From Bacteroidales bacterium UBA5206 (lineage in GTDB: Bacteria; Bacteroidota; Bacteroidia; Bacteroidales; Tenuifilaceae): a stretch of 33,427 bases of DNA. This document shows, in pieces, positions 30,831-33,427 of this stretch. Every line of letters starts with the position of its first letter. Within the stretch, counting starts at the first letter, position 1. The stretch lies in contig DHVO01000003.1 in the NCBI GenBank assembly GCA_002412705.1, positions 1 through 33,427 on the forward strand. The letters are read 5' to 3'. The notes under the pieces were generated by a model that was given only the letters and a program-made list of their open reading frames with translations, did no database searches and was not told the DNA's origin. A program made the position numbers and the translations under genes.

Positions 30831-31829
30831 ATGAGAACCGAACTTCAGCAAAAAATCGACCTAAAAACTAAGCCTCAGGGGTCGTTGGGGCAACTAGAGG
30901 ATATTGCCCTTCAGGTTGGGCTAATCCAGAAAACGCTATCGCCATCAATAAAGAATCCGTCCATGCTTGTTTTTGCTGCCGACCATGGTTTGGCCGATGA
31001 GGGTGTTAGCCCATTCCCCAAAGAGGTTACCTGGCAAATGGTTATGAACTTTGTTTCTGGCGGTGCTGCTATCAGTGTGTTCTGCCGCAAGAACGGGGTT
31101 AACCTAAAGGTTATTGATGCTGGTGTCGATTTCGATTTTCCTGCCGATTCACCCGTAGTAAACGCCAAAATTGCCCGCGGCTCACGTAACATGCGCCATG
31201 AGCCAGCAATGACTATGGCCGAGTGCGAAGCGGCCATTAATCAGGGTCGGGAGTTGGTGAAGAATGAGGTTTTGGCCGGCTGTAACACCATTGGCTTTGG
31301 CGAGATGGGGATTGGTAACACCTCGGCAGCATCGTTGCTTATGCACCGTTTTATGGGGCTAACCATTGAGGAGTGCGTGGGTGCAGGCGCCGGAATGCAT
31401 GGCGAGCGCCTACAGCATAAGCTTAATATCCTAAAGGAGGTATCAGAAAAGTACAACCCAACCACACCGCTGGAAACGCTGGCTACCTTTGGGGGTATCG
31501 AGATTGCCATGATGGTGGGTGCATACCTTGAGGCCGCTAATCAGGGCATGATGATTCTTGTTGATGGTTTCATCTCGACCTCGGCGCTACTTGCTGCAAA
31601 TGCAATGAATCCTAGTGTTCGCGAGCACTGCATATTCTGCCACTACTCAAATGAGCAGGGACATGGCAAAATGCTGAACTTCTTTAATGCCGACCCAATC
31701 CTTAAGCTACGCCTACGTCTTGGCGAGGGGTCTGGTGCGGCTTTGGCAGTGCCTATTATCGAGTCGGCAATTGCATTCCTAAATGAGATGGCTAGCTTTG
31801 CTGATGCTGGCGTGTCTAATAGCAATTAG
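30831..31829 (+). CDS. cobT: Nicotinate-nucleotide-dimethylbenzimidazole phosphoribosyltransferase
   Basis: A 332-residue cytoplasmic enzyme that makes alpha-ribazole 5'-phosphate from a lower-ligand base and nicotinate mononucleotide. Landmarks are KTKPQGSLGQLEDIA near the start, FAADHGLADEGVSPFP, GFGEMGIGNTSAASLL, CVGAGAGMHGERLQHK, LVDGFISTSALLA, and LRLGEGSGAALAVPI near the end, whose Glu matches the catalytic Glu region. It supplies the lower nucleotide for CobS. Base specificity (dimethylbenzimidazole or other) cannot be read from sequence. The stop codon lies within heptamer array D. Confidence 0.96.
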   Translation: MRTELQQKIDLKTKPQGSLGQLEDIALQVGLIQKTLSPSIKNPSMLVFAADHGLADEGVSPFPKEVTWQMVMNFVSGGAAISVFCRKNGVNLKVIDAGVDFDFPADSPVVNAKIARGSRNMRHEPAMTMAECEAAINQGRELVKNEVLAGCNTIGFGEMGIGNTSAASLLMHRFMGLTIEECVGAGAGMHGERLQHKLNILKEVSEKYNPTTPLETLATFGGIEIAMMVGAYLEAANQGMMILVDGFISTSALLAANAMNPSVREHCIFCHYSNEQGHGKMLNFFNADPILKLRLRLGEGSGAALAVPIIESAIAFLNEMASFADAGVSNSN

Positions 31830-31866
31830 ATGCTAGAATTTAGACGTTAGACTTAATGAGTCTAGC
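31825..31866 (+). repeat. Heptamer array D (6 units, opposite sense)
   Basis: Six 7-mers, ATTAGAT, GCTAGAA, TTTAGAC, GTTAGAC, TTAATGA, GTCTAGC, span the cobT stop (31827-31829). ATTAGAT and GTTAGAC are reverse complements of ATCTAAT and GTCTAAC in array C, so this array is drifted and partly inverted. TCTAAT (31815-31820) with ATTAGA (31825-31830), and AGACT-TAATG-AGTCT (31849-31863), form small hairpins here. Confidence 0.7.
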
Positions 31867-31935
31867 GCTACCTGTTGCTAATAGTAAATCGCTACCAATT
31901 AATTCCAAAATAGAAACAGTCAACTTGTCTTCAGA

Positions 31936-32688
31936 ATGAAAAAGGAACTTCAGGTTTTCCTCTCCGCCATAGGCTTTTTTACGCGGATACCCTTACCCCA
32001 GTCGGCGGGGATGAATGTGCACTCGCTTCGCGATGCCATTCGTTACTTTCCGCTGGTTGGTGCTATTGTGGGCAGCTTATCGGCGCTGGCTTTTGTGGGG
32101 CTTGAGGGCTACTTCCCGCTGCACCTTTCGGTTATGCTTAGCCTTGTGGTGGGCATTCTGGTTACGGGGGCTCTGCACGAGGATGGCTTTGCCGATTTCT
32201 GCGATGGCTACGGCGCTGGCTACACCAAGGAGCGTATCCTTAGCATTATGAAGGATAGCTCAACGGGCGTTTATGGTGCCGTGGGTATTGTCTGTATGCT
32301 AGGGGTTAGGCTGTTGGCCTTGGCCTCGCTTCCGCTTTGGCTTATCCCATTGGCATTTATTGCAGCCCATGCCTATAGCCGCTTTGTTCCTGTGGTGCTT
32401 ATGTTCACATCGGTGTACGTACGCACCGATGGCACCTCAAAGTCAAGCGTTGTGGGCGGTCACGCCTCGCTGCTTAGCTTAGTGGTGGCGGGTTGCATTG
32501 GGCTTGCCTCGCTGCTGTTGCTTGGTGTGTATAGCATTGCGGTTATAGTGGCGGTTAGCGCCGTGGTGTTACTCCTTTTTAGTTGGTACATAACCCGCAA
32601 AACGGGTGGTTACACTGGCGATGTGCTGGGGGCTTTGCAGCAAATTGTTGAGGTGTCGGTTTACTTAACTCTAATCGCGATAGCGTAA
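31936..32688 (+). CDS. cobS: Adenosylcobinamide-GDP ribazoletransferase (cobalamin synthase)
   Basis: A 250-residue inner-membrane enzyme joining AdoCbi-GDP and alpha-ribazole (phosphate) to give cobalamin (phosphate). The N-terminus FLSAIGFFTRIPLP is the family opening; LHEDGFADFCDGYGAGYTK contains the metal-binding DGxADxxDG motif; MKDSSTGVYGAVGIV is also typical. About six to seven hydrophobic helices follow. It overlaps cobC by one base in the sequence TAATG, so the two are translationally coupled. It is 106 bp after cobT, a spacer partly filled by heptamer array D. Confidence 0.95.
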   Translation: MKKELQVFLSAIGFFTRIPLPQSAGMNVHSLRDAIRYFPLVGAIVGSLSALAFVGLEGYFPLHLSVMLSLVVGILVTGALHEDGFADFCDGYGAGYTKERILSIMKDSSTGVYGAVGIVCMLGVRLLALASLPLWLIPLAFIAAHAYSRFVPVVLMFTSVYVRTDGTSKSSVVGGHASLLSLVVAGCIGLASLLLLGVYSIAVIVAVSAVVLLLFSWYITRKTGGYTGDVLGALQQIVEVSVYLTLIAIA

Positions 32689-33227
32689 TGAATCTCTACC
32701 TTCTTAGGCATACCGCAGTTGGCGTTCCGCAGGGATTGTGCTATGGCATTACCGATGTGCCCTTGCGCAGCACCTTTGCACAGGATTTTGATGATGTTGC
32801 AGCAAAGTTGCAAGGGATTGCTTTTGATGCGGTATTCTCCAGCCCGCTTAGCCGCTGCCATAGCTTGGCAATGCATATTGCTGGCAGTTCCCTGTCGGTA
32901 CTTACCGATGAGCGGCTTGTTGAGATGAGTTTTGGCGATTGGGAGGAGCGGCTTTGGTGCGATGTGGACTCAACGCCCGAGGCCAAGCTCTTTTTTGCCG
33001 ATTTTGTGCATAACCCAGCACCCAACGGCGAGTGCTTCAATCAGGTAATCCAACGAATTTGTAGCTTTGTTGCCGATTTGCCCTTTGCCGATGATGATGC
33101 CAATATCCTAGTGGTTACTCATGGCGGACCAATCCGAGCCTTCGCCACCCTGTTTAACGACCTAAACCCTTACGATGCATTCAGCGTATCCGTTGATTAT
33201 GGTGAGGTGAAGGTGTTTGAGGCTTGA
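32688..33227 (+). CDS. cobC: Alpha-ribazole phosphatase (histidine phosphatase)
   Basis: A 179-residue histidine phosphatase. LLRHTAVGVPQGLCYGITD carries the phospho-accepting His (RHT rather than RHG), FSSPLSRCHSLA the Arg, EMSFGDWEE the acid/base Glu and VVTHGGPIRAF the second His. The PxGxCYGxxDxPL stretch is characteristic of CobC alpha-ribazole phosphatases. It removes the 5'-phosphate of alpha-ribazole phosphate or of adenosylcobalamin phosphate, the last step of nucleotide-loop assembly. It overlaps the cobS stop by one base. A GA-rich repeat begins at its stop codon. Confidence 0.9.
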   Translation: MNLYLLRHTAVGVPQGLCYGITDVPLRSTFAQDFDDVAAKLQGIAFDAVFSSPLSRCHSLAMHIAGSSLSVLTDERLVEMSFGDWEERLWCDVDSTPEAKLFFADFVHNPAPNGECFNQVIQRICSFVADLPFADDDANILVVTHGGPIRAFATLFNDLNPYDAFSVSVDYGEVKVFEA

Positions 33228-33427
33228 AGCGAAATGGAATATTGGGAGAGGAGGAATGTGAGGGAGATGAGGAAGTAGTCGGAAGTTATCGGAAGTCTAA
33301 AAGATTGTTACTGAAGCCCAACGCTAATGCCCTCAACCCCAAAGGGGTGGAATGTCAGGAGATGATGAATGTAATGAAGATGAGGGAGATGAGGAAGTAG
33401 TCGGAAGTTATCGGAAGACACAGGAGA
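33228..33427 (+). repeat. GA-rich composite repeat after cobC, with a 37-bp direct repeat
   Basis: No gene is visible to the window's end. A perfect 37-bp direct repeat lies at 33259-33295 and 33381-33417, each made of a GAGGGAGATGAGGAAG part followed by decamers GGAAGTAGTC and GGAAGTTATC. The reverse complements of both parts occur in the 8100-8321 duplication, so this is the same family in opposite orientation. Between the two copies there is ordinary-looking sequence with a CAACCCCAAAGGGGTGG inverted repeat (CCCC-AAA-GGGG). Relative to the gene, the purine strand starts at the stop codon, as after the S9 peptidase gene. Confidence 0.88.

Overview
The window reads as chromosome of a Bacteroidota (Bacteroidales-like) bacterium. 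The reasons are promoters with the Bacteroidota -7 box TAnnTTTG (seen upstream of at least eight genes or operons), a MacB-type ABC permease ending in the usual NPVES(I)KYE tail, a GIN-domain lipoprotein, a TonB-dependent BtuB, and a membrane pyrophosphatase of the K+-dependent type. I see no rRNA, tRNA, insertion sequence, phage gene or CRISPR array.

Layout. 1-208: no gene. 209-5984: a small cupin, a MacB/FtsX-type permease on the minus strand, and a divergent sigma-54 response regulator plus histidine kinase pair; a near-consensus sigma-54 promoter lies in front of the permease. 5979-10789: minus-strand genes for a PLP-dependent Thr/Ser dehydratase, a CarboxypepD_reg-like exported protein and a large S9 prolyl oligopeptidase, with a 500-bp gap holding a 28-bp palindrome, a 111-bp tandem duplication and a polypurine tract. 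10905-15758: dapD, then a surface-polymer cluster (LicD, WaaE-like GT2, LicC-like cytidylyltransferase, CDP-glycerol glycerophosphotransferase) and a Sua5/YrdC tRNA-modification gene. 15766-22331: GIN-domain lipoprotein, a PglF/WbpM-type 4,6-dehydratase, an acyl-CoA thioesterase, an EamA exporter and the ion-pumping pyrophosphatase HppA.

22440-33227 is a complete vitamin B12 uptake and cobinamide-salvage locus built as two operons, each starting with a TACCTTTG promoter and a cobalamin riboswitch. Operon 1: DUF71-type ATP pyrophosphatase, btuF, cobO, btuC, btuD, histidine phosphatase. Operon 2: btuB, a small exported DUF4430 (transcobalamin C-terminal-like) protein, cobU, cobT, cobS, cobC. 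BtuB and BtuFCD import the corrinoid, CobO adenosylates it, CobU and CobT prepare the two halves, CobS joins them and CobC removes the phosphate. No corrin-ring synthesis gene is present, and cbiB/cobD is not in the window.

The most unusual signals are (1) a family of strictly 7-bp-periodic intergenic arrays inserted between co-oriented genes at four places, three sharing the architecture (TTTAGTG-type)n, TTTAGTC, (KTTTMAC-type)m, and each beginning at or across a stop codon; (2) the DUF4430 gene next to btuB; (3) a second, GA-rich composite repeat placed directly after the stop codons of two unrelated genes; and (4) visible kissing-loop hairpins in both riboswitches.
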